Positions 1 through 10,480 of a DNA stretch of 64,000 nt are shown in pieces. Numbering within the stretch: position 1 is the first letter of the stretch; every line of letters begins with the position of its first letter. A model generated the notes under the pieces. It was given only the letters and a program-made list of their open reading frames with translations. It had not been told where the DNA came from and made no database searches. Origin of the DNA: Trichopria drosophilae (Eukaryota > Arthropoda > Insecta > Hymenoptera > Diapriidae); the NCBI GenBank assembly GCA_030407085.1, contig CM059582.1, forward strand, positions 93,565,001-93,629,000, given 5' to 3'. Made by a program: the position numbers and the translations under genes.

Positions 1-2
1 AT

Positions 3-524
3 CAGTTGATTTCTTCGTTAAAAGAGAGATTTGACTCCGATACAATGGAATTTTTAAAAACTTGCGAAAGTTTCGTTACAGGTGTCGATAGAGATACGAC
101 ATCTATAATAAAGTTTTACAAAAATGATTGCGACGAAGACAAATTGAAGCTGCATCGTGACATGTTTTTTGACATTATTAATCAAAGGGAAATCCGTGTA
201 TCTAGTCTGAAGGATGTCGTAAATTTTTTAAAAGAAAATTCACCAGTGAGCGATATTATTAGTGAATTTTCTAAATTTATTATGATTTTACTTACGATTC
301 CGGTATCGTCCTGCACAGCTGAGCGTTCATTTTCAGCGTTGCGGAGATTGCAAACTTATCTAAGGTCAACTATGCTACAAGATCGCTTGAACCATGTCGC
401 CGTTCTGTATATTCATAACGACCTTACACGAAATTTGAATTTAAATAAACTTATAAATGAATTTATATGTAAAAATTCAACTCGGAAAGCAACCTTTGCA
501 CTCGTACATAGTGAAACAAAATAA
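3..524 (+). CDS. hAT-family transposase, C-terminal part (5' cut by window edge)
   Basis: The frame is open from the window edge and ends at a TAA at 522-524. About 172 residues are visible and no real start lies inside the window. Residues ~88-140 (counted from position 6) carry the hATC dimerisation signature of hAT transposases: a hydrophobic stretch, then SSCTAERSFSALRRL, then a run ending in RLNHVAVLYIHND. This domain lets hAT transposases multimerise, and it closes the proteins of ZMYM1-like and hAT elements in insects. The catalytic RNase-H-like core would lie upstream of the window. No stop or frameshift interrupts the visible part, so the copy may be young or a domesticated derivative. 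No terminal inverted repeat was recognised downstream. The family is clear; whether it is active cannot be judged. Confidence 0.75.
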   Translation, partial: QLISSLKERFDSDTMEFLKTCESFVTGVDRDTTSIIKFYKNDCDEDKLKLHRDMFFDIINQREIRVSSLKDVVNFLKENSPVSDIISEFSKFIMILLTIPVSSCTAERSFSALRRLQTYLRSTMLQDRLNHVAVLYIHNDLTRNLNLNKLINEFICKNSTRKATFALVHSETK

Positions 525-967
525 AAACCGAAGTAAAAAAATGGACACAGCTTGTTGATTAATACCCCCCCCCCCCCTCTTTCTCTATTGAACAGAACTC
601 CACACACGGAAATTTAGTAACCTGCCGGCTCTGAATCCATCCATATATATATATATAGGAAGGGTATGGGTTCGAAGCGGCGGGGCATATATACGGGAGC
701 AGAAAGAGAGAGAGAGAGAGGGGGCGGACAAGAATGTAAAAGGCTGTCATCTCATTCTCTCACAAGGGAACCTCAGGTGCGATGATTCTCACCGATTTTA
801 TTGAAACTTTCTCATGATATCGCACATACTTACCACCCTTTTGATTATCAGAATGATCGATACAATACTCAATTGTTTTCTAGAAAATCACACTTGCATT
901 TCCTACTTTTTAAGCTATAAGTAGTAACTTATATGAAGCGAATATCGCAATTTTTTATAGGAACTAT
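525..967. other. Non-coding stretch after hAT frame, with simple repeats
   Basis: No gene is seen. It holds a run of 13 C (565-577), a short (TA)n at about 645-656 and a (GA)n tract at 704-720. The rest is unassigned AT-rich sequence, probably hAT 3' UTR and flank. Confidence 0.5.
704..720. repeat. (GA)n microsatellite
   Basis: An uninterrupted AG/GA dinucleotide run is directly visible, followed by GGGGCGG. Confidence 0.85.
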
Positions 968-1050
968 GTTGGCTCAGGCGGTATAGCGCTTGTTTCGTAA
1001 CTAATGTTTCATGGGTTCTAATCTCGACAGAGGAGTAATTTTTTTTTGTT
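968..1050 (+). repeat. tRNA-like SINE head or tRNA pseudogene
   Basis: A tRNA-like promoter layout is visible: an A-box-like stretch (GGCTCAGGCGGTATAGCGC) and, about 30 bp later, a B-box-like stretch (GGGTTCTAATCTC), then a run of T at about 1040-1047 that would end pol III transcription. The arms do not fold into a full cloverleaf by eye. A tRNA-derived SINE head or decayed tRNA copy is the best reading. Confidence 0.4.
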
Positions 1051-2344
1051 TAAAGCCTAATTCGTTATAAACTAATCATGAACCGTCGAAATTGTGAATT
1101 TTAATTATTTTAAGGAGATTCGACGCGAAATCGAATGTCGTGGATTCGTCCCCACCGGCTGCGAATGTGGTTCCATACCCCATTTTTTTCAAGTGTTTTT
1201 CTTCATTTCGTTTTTTCTGAATTTTCTATTATTTATCATCTTAATTTCACATTTTTAAAGAATCATTCTTGAGATTCGTTAATTTAATTTAAATTTCGTG
1301 TCACATTCCATCTAAAATAAGTTTCAAAGTTGATTGGCTGGCAAAATATTTGTCGCGCGAAATTTGAAAAAACTCAGACACTATTGGTTCGGATTACCGA
1401 TAAATTCATCGATTACTTATTTTAAGGAGAATTTAACTTTCTCTCATTTCTTTTTATAATGAAAATTATGTAATAATATTCCCGTAACAACATTTCTAAG
1501 TTCTATTTATAAATAGTTAATATTTATAAATAATATTATTAATAATAATAACAACAACAACAATGTGAAACTAAATTCTTCACTTTTTCATCATTTTTTT
1601 GATCATTTGTATATTTGTATTTTTTGATGTAAAAATGTTCTTTCGAATAGATTGGATGGCTATAAAAGAATGTAATAAATTATAATCATTTTAATTATTC
1701 AAATTAGTGTTATTGTTATTGTTGTTGTTATTGTTATTATTATTACGTAAATAACAACTTTTAACAGCAACATTTGTTTTTGATCTCGCTCAGTCTGCCA
1801 AAAAGTGATAAATTTTTGGATAAAGTCCCTACCCGATCAGCATCAGTGTGAAATTTGGCTCCTTTTATTTCTTTTGTTATTATTATTACTATTATTATTA
1901 ATAATTCAATTTCAATATCAGTAGATAACTGATTTTTAACAAAAATCTGTACGCTTGTTTTCACACAAAAATTGGAATTGTTACTAATTTTTACTTTTTT
2001 GCATGAAACTTCAAACGGCTGTAACTCTTCAACAATTATTCATCGCAGAAACTTCAGCAGATGCTCACTTTACGCAGATAATTTCATCCTCTTCAAAATG
2101 GTTCGGATACTACTACTGTCTTTATTTACAAAAAAAGTACATGAAAATAACAATTTTTCCTATTTTTCTTTTGTACTATCGTGGATTTATGATCGAAATG
2201 ATTTTTCTCTTAATCATAAAGATTCAAAATCTCATTATTTGCAACATTCATTGTATGCACATTTCCCACATGAAACACGGTTTTCGAGTAATTATTGATT
2301 TCATCGCAAAAAACGTTCCGATTGTGCGTTAATTTGTTTTTTAA
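1051..2344. other. AT-rich unassigned sequence
   Basis: No gene is supported; the short frames here have low-complexity composition. AAT/ATT and ACA trinucleotide stretches occur near 1535-1560 and 1705-1745. A stretch at about 1963-2030 (TGAAACTTCAAACGGCTGTA) resembles 33395-33455, so a dispersed repeat passes through here. Confidence 0.4.
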
Positions 2345-2667
2345 ACGTTCATATCTTCGTAAATATTGAACGCACAACATTACATAAAAAAATGAAAATT
2401 GTTCGTAATATCATCCTTTACAACTTTTATTTGAAGTATTTTACGATGCGAATGGTTTATTTACTTATAATCGAAAAACGCGCGTTACAGTTACTTCGCA
2501 AAACTGCCAATATTTGAAAAAAAACTATCTCGGCTTCTATTGGTCGTAGAAGCTGTTTTAAAAGTCGAAATTGTGTAGAATTTCCCCAAATACAATTTTC
2601 GTGAATTTCTTTTTTTTTAATGTGATATTTTTAGAGTTATTTCAGAAAAACCTATTTTTTGGATACA
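2345..2667 (+). repeat. Dispersed repeat A, copy 1
   Basis: This ~320-bp block matches the reverse complement of 19935-20272. Shared stretches include CTGCCAATATTTGAAAAAAA, TCGGCTTCTATTG and AGAAAAACCTATTTTTTGGA. No coding capacity or terminal repeats were recognised. Confidence 0.7.
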
Positions 2668-2832
2668 TTTTTCCTAATTCCTTGTAGTTTGATAGCTTGA
2701 AGTTTTGCATCACCATACCTGGGCTAACCTGGAAAAGTATGTTGATGCCAATATATTTATGTATAGATTCTTTTTTATAGATTCACTGAAATCGGTAATA
2801 ATGTTGAACCTTAGTAAAATATAATTGTATAT

Positions 2833-3014
2833 ATTGCATTTTTGAGAAACCGAATTGTGGAAGGTTTAATGTAAGGAGATCTATACTCTTCTATATCTAA
2901 CAAGAGACTGATTTATTTACATACTACAAGGTAGTGTGTGGTAGCACTGTACATTATGCACTGGGCGCTATAGTAGCTGACCACACATCTTAGTATAGGT
3001 GTACATATACCATA
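2833..3014 (-). repeat. Gypsy-1 3' LTR
   Basis: About 180 bp, nearly identical to 7463-7643. Read on the minus strand it begins TATGGTATATGTACACC; the other LTR begins TGTGGTATATG, a single G-to-A difference in the terminal TG. Small differences from the 5' LTR are visible near 2937-2970. Confidence 0.85.
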
Positions 3015-3028
3015 TCTTTCCCTTTTTT
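3015..3028 (-). promoter_or_regulatory. Gypsy-1 polypurine tract
   Basis: On the minus strand AAAAAAGGGAAAGA lies directly against the 3' LTR, where plus-strand DNA synthesis is primed in LTR elements. Confidence 0.65.
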
Positions 3029-3061
3029 ATATTTTCATATCCATACATCTGTTATTTAAGA

Positions 3062-4096
3062 TTATGCACTTATATTATAACGTTCTACAGGCTTTTTATT
3101 TCTATTCGATCTTCTCAATTTATAAGATTGACTATCGCTTTGAATATCTTCTTTATTTATGTTTTTAGCATTATCGTTGCCCTCATTCCATTTTATAATT
3201 TGATCGAAATGTCTTTTATGCTCTCCTCCTCCCTCAAACTCGACGATGCAAGTTCTTGGTGAATTGATACGTACGATACGAGCAACTGACATTTTAGGAT
3301 AATCTTTACGAAAATCTTTAGCCATTACTACGTTACCAACCGCAAATATATCTTTTCGGTTACCTTTAAAATATTTTATTTGATTTGCTTGTTTGCTTTC
3401 AATAATTTCCTTACTATCTGGTCGTAGTAATTCCAAAGGTGTTCGTAATTCACGGTTGTACAAAAGTTTTGCGGGTGTTTCATTCGTAGTAACATGTTTC
3501 GTTGTTCTATACGCGAATAAAAATATTTGAATTGCGGTTTTAACATCCACGTTTTCGCTTTCTGTAATTGATTTTATTTTCCTTTTGAAGGTTTTTACAA
3601 ATCCTTCAGCAGCACCGTTCATTGCCGGATGCTTAGGAGCGGTAAACGTGTGCCTGATACCTAGCTTTTTAAAGAATGATGCGCATTCTTCGCTTGTAAA
3701 TTGGGCACCAGAATCGGTAACTACTTTACGAGGTAAACCGTGCTTTAGGAAAATTTCTTTAAATATTTCAATTGTATATTGCGCTGTCATACTTTTTACA
3801 ATGTAGGCTTCGGGCCATTTCGAATAAGCGTCTATTATTAATAAATATGTATTTCCTAGGTACGGGCCTGCGAAATCGGCGTGAATTCTGTGCCAAGGTT
3901 GGTTCGGGTACGGCCATGGACTAAGTGACGTTCTGATAGGACTATCTTTAACTAAGACGCAATGCTTACAAAATTTGGATCTATCTTCGAGTTGTTTATC
4001 AATATTTGGCCACCATACAACCGACCTTGCCATACTTTTCATTTTAACAATTCCAAAATGACTTTCGTGTAATTTTTCAATAATTTCGTTTTGCAA
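3062..4096 (-). pseudogene. Gypsy-1 integrase (pol C-terminal part)
   Basis: A 344-codon frame for the integrase of Gypsy-1, which would insert the cDNA into the host genome. It has an N-terminal zinc-binding region with His at 10 and 13 and Cys at 43 and 46. The catalytic DDE triad is D73 (HADFAGP), D128 (VVTDSGAQF) and E164 (NGAAEGF), with the usual 35 residues between the last two. A C-terminal DNA-binding region and a basic tail (RRSNRNKK) follow. The frame lines up with the upstream 976-codon frame but is cut off from it by TAG codons at about 4130 and 4214, so no full polyprotein can be made without readthrough. The listed start is only the first Met after the second stop. The integrase itself shows no lesion. 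Confidence 0.85.
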
Positions 4097-4216
4097 TTTA
4101 TAAGGTATAATTACGCGCTGACCCTACATTAAACATTCTTTTTCTATGCTAATTTCATCTTTTCTCAACGCGTATGGTTTCAATTTTTCCGGCCAGTCTT
4201 TTATTTTATTTTCAGG

Positions 4217-7147
4217 CTAACCTTGTAAAACCATTCTTTTAACTTTAGATAATATTTCATCTTTTCCACTTTCTCGCGCAACTAATTTATAATCTAAACA
4301 AGCTATTCTACTTTGTATTACATAATGTAAATAGGTGTATTTTCTACCTGTGTCTAAGATCTCATTAATCTCTTCATCAGAACATGGCAAACGAGACAAA
4401 GTATCTGCAACAATATTATTTTTGGTGCTTATATATTCGATTTTATACTCGAAGGCTGATAGGAAATATGCCCAGTTTTGAAGTTGGCTTGTTGCCATTT
4501 TAGGTATACCTTTTTCAGGTGAGAAGATTCTAGATATAGGTTTATTATCTGTTCTTAGAATAAATTCTCTGGCATATAAATAATCGTAAAATTTAGTGAC
4601 ACCAAAGATTATTGCTGCAGCCTCTTTGTCGATTTGAGAATAATTTTTTTGAGCTGGAGTTAACCCTTTTGATGCAAATGCGACTGGCCTTTCACTAGCT
4701 TCGTGTATTTGACTTATATAAGCGCCTAAACCTAGTGGTGATGCATTGCAAGTTAATATCAAAGGCAGAGATGGATCGTAATTAATTATTATATTTTTTA
4801 ATTCGATTTTTGTTTTATTAAATGCTTTCTTACAACTTTCAGTCCATTCAAATTTTTCTTTATTATTACATTCATACAAAGGCGCTAGGATTTCGGCGCG
4901 GTTTTTGAACAATCTGCTATAATAGTTTATTTTGCCTAACAACAATTGTAGTTCTTTGTGATTAGGTGGGTTTTTCATCTCAGTTATTGGCTTATATTTA
5001 TTATCACTTATACTTATACTATCATTTGATAACTTATAACCTAAATACGTAATTTCTTTTTCGAAAAATCGACACTTTTCTTTTCTGCCGATTAAACCGC
5101 ATTCTTCTAGTTTTGTTAAGACTGAATCTAAAGTTTCTAAATGTTCCTCATCGCTGTCTCCGGTAACAACTAAATCGTCTGCTACGATTGCGACGCCTTT
5201 AATATTTTTTAGTACATTTTCAATAGTTTTCTGAAAAAATCCGGGCCCCGATGCTATACCGTACATCATATGTGTACATTGATATAATCCTTTATGGGTA
5301 TTTATTGTTAATAAATGTTGCGATTTCTCATCGACATCTACTTGTAAATAAGCGTCTTGTAAATCTATTATTGTATAACGCTTTACATAAGATTTATTTT
5401 TTATTTTGCTTCTATTTGTTTGTAATTTTGCGACAGCATGATCGAAATTAGGTTGCGCGTACCGAATCACTTTTAATTGTGGGTTTACTGTGACTTTAAA
5501 GTCCCCACATATATGCACGTTACCATTGGATTTCATGACAGGCACTATCGGTGTCGCCCATTCGCTAGTTTCCACAGGTACAAGCTTTTTATTTTTAACT
5601 AATCTTCCTAATTCTTGCTCTATTTTATCTTCTAACGCGAACGGAACAGACCGTGCTAACATATATTTAGGTTTTGCATTTTCTTTTAATTCTAGGTTTA
5701 TTTTAGCTTTTGTAAAAGATCCGGTTTCGGAATTGAAAAATTTACTATGTTTTTGTAATATATCGTTCAATTTTTCTTTGTAAGCAACTTTAGTTTCTAT
5801 CATGTTTAAATTAGGTTCTTTGTATAACGGCCATAAATCTAAAGCTTTTAACCACGATCTCCCTAGAATCGGTGGGCCTTCCGAATCAGTTACGTATACA
5901 TCTGTTTTGATTTCTGAGTTATTTACTTTCACATTAATACCTGTCAAGACTCCTATGGGCTTATTTATAGTACCGTCATGATTTACAAACTCGATGTTAG
6001 TTTCTGCTAATTTACTACTTTTAAAGTATTTATTTATCAAATTTACAGGCAAAATTGACATAGCGGCTCCGGTATCTAATTCCATGTTTATTTTGATATT
6101 ATTTATATCAACATTTATATATTGTGGTTCTACACACGTATTACCCGGTATATATTTGGTTTTCGAAAAATATAACTGTTTACGAGAAAACATGCTTGAT
6201 AATTTTTCCGAAATACTATCGGTTTCTGAATTGTTTGTGTTATTATCTTTTGTATCTAAATAGCCTATTCGCGGCTCTAGCTTTGTTCTGCATGCTTTCT
6301 CTATATGCCCGCGTTTATTACACGCCTTACAAACAGTGTTAATGTGAGGACATTCGTGTATGAAATGTCCGGGCCTACCACAACGAAAACATACATACGT
6401 TGATGTTCGACAATGTTGTTGTTGACGGCGTCCTCTTGAAGCTTGATTCTTACCGGGTGATGTTGGTACTGATGAACGAGATGAACCGCGACTACGTACT
6501 GCTCGGCCCGACGCTCGCGATCTCCCTCCTCTTCTCCAGGAATAAGTGTTGTTGTTACGATGCTCCAAAAAAGATTGAGCGTCCATTTTGTGCATTTCCT
6601 CTTGGCCACGTTGCGTAGTATTCGATTGCAAATTTTCAGCGCCTTTTTCCGCAGCCTCGGATGCTAATGCTTTCTTTAATGCCATCTCGAGAGTTGGAGC
6701 GTCCATTTTTAATATGTCGGCTTTTATCGATTTATTTTTTAATCGAACGATTATTTGATCCAAAATTTGATCGTCAGTATTGTTTTCGAATTTGCAATTT
6801 TTTGTCAATTCTCGGAGCACTGCTACGTATTCACTCACAGATTCTTCATTTTTCTGTATACGTTTCCGAAAAAAGTTCCTGTGCACTAAGTAAGATGCCG
6901 GTGGATTTAAATAGTCTTTCACTTTGTCAATTATTGAATTGTATGCTGTATTTCCAGGTTTACTAGGTTTACAGATTTTATCTATTACGTCGTAAGTTTC
7001 GGCGTTCACTTTGCTTAACAAAATTGCTCTTTTCTTCGCCTCTTCTGTGACATCATTGGCTATGAAGTATTGGTCAATACGATCAATGAATTTCTCCCAG
7101 TCATTTTTGCGTATATCAAAATCTAAGTTGGCTGATATTTCGGCCAT
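4217..7147 (-). pseudogene. Gypsy-1 Gag-protease-RT-RNase H polyprotein
   Basis: A single 976-codon frame. Residues ~1-180 are the Gag region. An Arg/Ser-rich stretch spans ~205-245. Two CCHC zinc knuckles (CFRCGRPGHFIHEC at 253-266 and CKACNKRGHIEKAC at 273-286) bind the RNA genome. The retropepsin site is LDTGAA (D358). Reverse transcriptase follows with TIIDLQDAYLQV (592-603) and the catalytic IVADD (654-658), an atypical form of the YxDD box. RNase H runs from ~790 to 918. Its first catalytic position, normally Asp in the TCDAS motif, is Asn here (TCNAS, residue 801), so RNase H is probably inactive. E842, D867 and D915 look normal. The frame ends at an in-frame TAG where related elements usually have Trp. 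K02A2.6-like gypsy elements have this order. Confidence 0.88.
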
Positions 7148-7152
7148 CTTTT

Positions 7153-7371
7153 TTACGACTTGTGGTTCTGGTTTCTCTTCGGTAATTCCGCCGTTTCAAT
7201 TTTGTCACCTCGGCCAGCTTCGATTTCTTCTTTGACGTAATCACGAAAAACCCTTCGTATTTCGTTTAATGTGCCTGTTTCATCGACTTCGACGCCATTA
7301 GCTTGACACACTAATATAAGGGTTTCCTTTGTTAAATTATATATCCACGAGGTTCCAGTAACACCCGTCAT
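7153..7371 (-). pseudogene. Gypsy-1 Gag N-terminus with SAP-like motif
   Basis: A 72-codon frame opening with MTGVTGTSWIYNL, ahead of the main Gag frame. Residues ~13-45 (LTKETLILVCQANGVEVDE, then a downstream LNEIRR) have the spacing of a SAP-like helix-turn-helix, which insect retrotransposon Gag proteins often carry at the N-terminus. The frame stops 5 bp before the ATG of the main frame. The main frame is itself open upstream of that ATG, back to about 7195, and reads as acidic Gag-like sequence. A one-base indel near 7185-7195 is therefore the simplest explanation, with this segment as the true Gag start. Programmed frameshifting cannot be excluded, but no classical slippery site was recognised. 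Confidence 0.55.
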
Positions 7372-7442
7372 TTATTGGGTTACTTCAGTTTTTTTTAATT
7401 TCAGCAGACACAGAACACTCTTTTACTCGTTTAATTAGATTT

Positions 7443-7459
7443 CCGTTTCCTCGTCGCCA
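7443..7459 (-). promoter_or_regulatory. Gypsy-1 primer-binding site
   Basis: On the minus strand TGGCGACGAGGAAACGG begins 3 bp inside the 5' LTR. The leading TGG pairs with a tRNA CCA end. The tRNA was not identified. Confidence 0.65.
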
Positions 7460-7462
7460 GTT

Positions 7463-7643
7463 ATTGCATTTTTGAGAAACCGAATTGTGGAAGGTTTAAT
7501 GTAAGGAGATCTATACTCTTCTATATCTAACAAGAGACTGATTTATTTACATACTACAAGGTAGTGGGTGGTAGCACTGTACATATGCGCGGGGCGCTAT
7601 AGTAGCTGACCACACATCTTAGTATAGGTGTACATATACCACA
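7463..7643 (-). repeat. Gypsy-1 5' LTR
   Basis: About 180 bp matching 2833-3014. On the minus strand it starts TGTGGTATATG and ends near AAATGCAAT. The length is short for gypsy LTRs. Confidence 0.85.
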
Positions 7644-7649
7644 GTATAT

Positions 7650-8239
7650 CCATTATTTTCAGCAATATAAAGTAAATTGTATATCCATTATTTTCTAATA
7701 GTTATATCGCATTTGTCTGAAGTAGATTCAGATTCTAGGCTACTAACGAATTTTCCATGTAGCACGAGTCATGGGATTAAAAGTAATTAAGTTCCAAACC
7801 AATACATCCCTGCGTTTTTTATCTGTACAGTATGAAGCATTACTGGCAGAAATAAGTAAGAAATATGCAAAATACAAATAAAATATTCTTTCTATCTCAT
7901 TGCAAAAATAAATCTGTTGATAAACGTCGTAGTTTTGAAAAGTAGAGTAAAGATGTCAAAACCAAAGCCAAACCCCAAAACCAATAGTCCAATGTATAAA
8001 TATCCATTCAGAAGTTTGAAGGGAATCACAAATTTATTTTGATCCCTTTATTTTTGTTTCTTTATCATTGTCGACCTACAAAATGATAGCGTGTCGAACA
8101 ATTAAACATTCATATTGTTTATCACTTTAGAAATTTTCTTTTTTCACCACTTATAAGTCGAATCCATTTAAAATTTATATTTCGTGATATTTTTCAAAAG
8201 TATGAAAAATGCAAGAACAAAATCCAGGGCACGAGTGAA
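7650..8239. other. AT-rich unassigned sequence
   Basis: No gene, inverted repeat or known element was recognised between Gypsy-1 and foldback repeat B. Confidence 0.4.
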
Positions 8240-9318
8240 AGGTTAAAAAGTAAGTAAATTCAGAGCATCTAAATAACAAACTTACACAAATTTGTGTTAT
8301 TGACAAAATTTGGAGTAATAAATTTTGGTAAACAATACAAAAAAAAAATAGTTTATAAAAATGTAAACAAACACGTATTCCTTTACTTATCAAGTAGAAT
8401 ATTGCATCTTGAAGTTAATTCTTAACATACCATCGGTCTGCCTGCATCATTTTACAATTAGATGGATTCCGCATATTCTTAGTTTAAAATGCATGCTACA
8501 AATCGGTTGGTTACAAAATATGCATAAAAAAGTCGGCGTTGAAAATGATTAAAAATTGTAAAAAAAGTGACAATCTTAATAATCAAATTTGACAGTCTTT
8601 GACTCTTCTGAAAAGTCTTGTTATTAATAAATACTAAATTTCAACAGTTAATATTGGATTTGTACTTCATTGCCTATAATATGCTCAACTGAAATATTTT
8701 TTTGGAAGTAATGTTGAAATAATTATGAAATAATAATGTAAAATAATAATCAATAATATGCATATTTACATGGATATCATTTTTTTCTGTAAATGGACTT
8801 CTTATAATTCTCTGGCAGGGTATTCCCTGGTTCTTTCTTTATTTGCCCATCAACATTCACTTAAAAGTTGTTGTGTGACTTTTTTTTTTAAATATTTATC
8901 GACAGTTATCAGTGAAAATACAATGTAAATTCACAATATTACAAAATTTAAATTATTCTTTACCAACAAATAAAAATACTTGTAATAAATAATGTCAAAA
9001 GGTGCATAAGAACTTCTTTTGAAGAACTTCATTACTTGCACGTTTTGAAGAATACGTTTATGATTTTATCTATCTTCAATGTCTGTTCTTTTACAAATAA
9101 TAATTATGAATTTACATTATTTTTCTCGATTAATATTTAGAAACTGAAGAGCATCGCGATTCAGGACCCAAAATAAAAATTTCTTTCAACAAAATTGTCT
9201 TATCACAATTTTTAAGTTATATCTGGGTATTCAACATAATTTTATAAGGTTTTGCAATTCTCCACCTGACCAATCCCATTTCAAATCCTGCAGTGAAAAA
9301 GTTTCAAATTTAAAGTTA

Positions 9319-9498
9319 TGGTATTCGAGGCTATTTTAATATTCATTTTTAAAATTAATTTTAAAATACAGATTGATGGTGACAAATATTAAAAAAATAT
9401 GAAAAATCCGAAAATACTTATTATATATAAATATTAATAAATATTTATTATTTTATATTTAATTTTAAAAACAAATATTAAAATAGCCTCGAATATGG
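9319..9498. mobile_element. Small palindromic MITE-like element D inside C
   Basis: GTATTCGAGGCTATTTTAAT at 9321 returns inverted as ATTAAAATAGCCTCGAATAT at about 9478-9496. The ~130-bp AT-rich centre carries no frame. The facing arm of C has no equivalent. Confidence 0.6.
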
Positions 9499-10382
9499 AA
9501 ATTTCATAAATTTCGAAAAAGTAGGCTAAAAATACTTCTGAAATCAAAACCAGAAGTTCTCTGCATTTACGATCTTTACGAACTGTAATAGTCATATAGG
9601 AATTTTAATTAATTAATGTTAACGGTTCATTTGCAGGAAAAAAATCATGTTTTATACTATTTTTATTGTTCTTTTAGGTAAATTAAGAGATACGTATTTT
9701 TTTGTTTTGCAGAAAATCTCTCGCTGGTGATTTCATTTTTGTCCGAAACAGGTAGGAAATTATTTTTAAATCTCTATTTCCGTTAAAAATCGATATTTTA
9801 ATATTCGGGTTTCTTAATTCTGTAGTGTTTTAAATGTTCTTTCATGGCCATTTTGAAATTTTACAAAAATTTGAAAATTAATAAAATGGCGGTCATTTTT
9901 TGAAAAAAAAAACTTGATTTTCAAAATTCTAATTTTTTTTATCATAATTAGACACTATAAAAAGGAAAGTTTTCCAATAAGTTTGGTCTGCGCTAAAATG
10001 GTGTGAAAGCGTCAAGATTTTTTTTTCTGAAAAAAAAAGAAATCGTTATTTATCAGGTTTCAGCGACGTCATCTTTCATTTAGTAAAACAACAGGAAAAT
10101 GTTGAGCATATATATTACAAATAAAAACTTTTACACATTAACATTAACAAACCATTTTTTATATTTTAAGAATAAAAAACGTGCTACCGCTTACTCCGTT
10201 ATCGGCCCAAGGAAAATATGTTCAAACACCGTTAGGTCTGTTCATAAAATTGAGCGTATCGCCATTGTTGATGTCTAATAATAATGCGTAAATAGAACAA
10301 GAAAAAATAAGAAAAGTGCAGAATTTTCAGGAAAAATTTTTCTTTCATATATTAAGAATCTTACAATGAATATTACAACCCT

Positions 10383-10480
10383 ACTTAGCGCTACCCAGGA
10401 TGAACGACATGGACGTGATAGGATTCTCATCCCATTGGGGTACTTTTTGAAGTGAGTCTCATTGCCTCTCACGAATTGGA
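10383..10480 (+). repeat. Dispersed block E, copy 1 (centre of element C)
   Basis: About 100 bp resembling 29815-29910. Shared anchors in the same order are ACCCAGGAT.AACGAC.TGGA, then TGAGT, then TTGCCTCTCAC. No coding sense in either copy. Confidence 0.5.

Larger units (their letters stand above)
2833..7643 (-). mobile_element. Gypsy-1: Ty3/gypsy LTR retrotransposon, full length, inactivated
   Basis: Near-identical ~180-bp repeats at both ends flank, on the minus strand, a primer site, Gag-PR-RT-RH and IN frames in the standard Ty3/gypsy order, and a purine-rich tract next to the 3' LTR. GTATAT lies immediately outside both ends (2827-2832 and 7644-7649) and is a plausible 6-bp target duplication. 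There is no env-like frame. Two in-frame TAG codons separate the RNase H and integrase frames, and a frameshift separates the first 72 codons from the rest. Confidence 0.88.

Noticed and set aside
1972..2332. Two overlapping ~108-codon frames
   Set aside because: Phe/Ile/Tyr-rich low-complexity translation of AT-rich repeat sequence.
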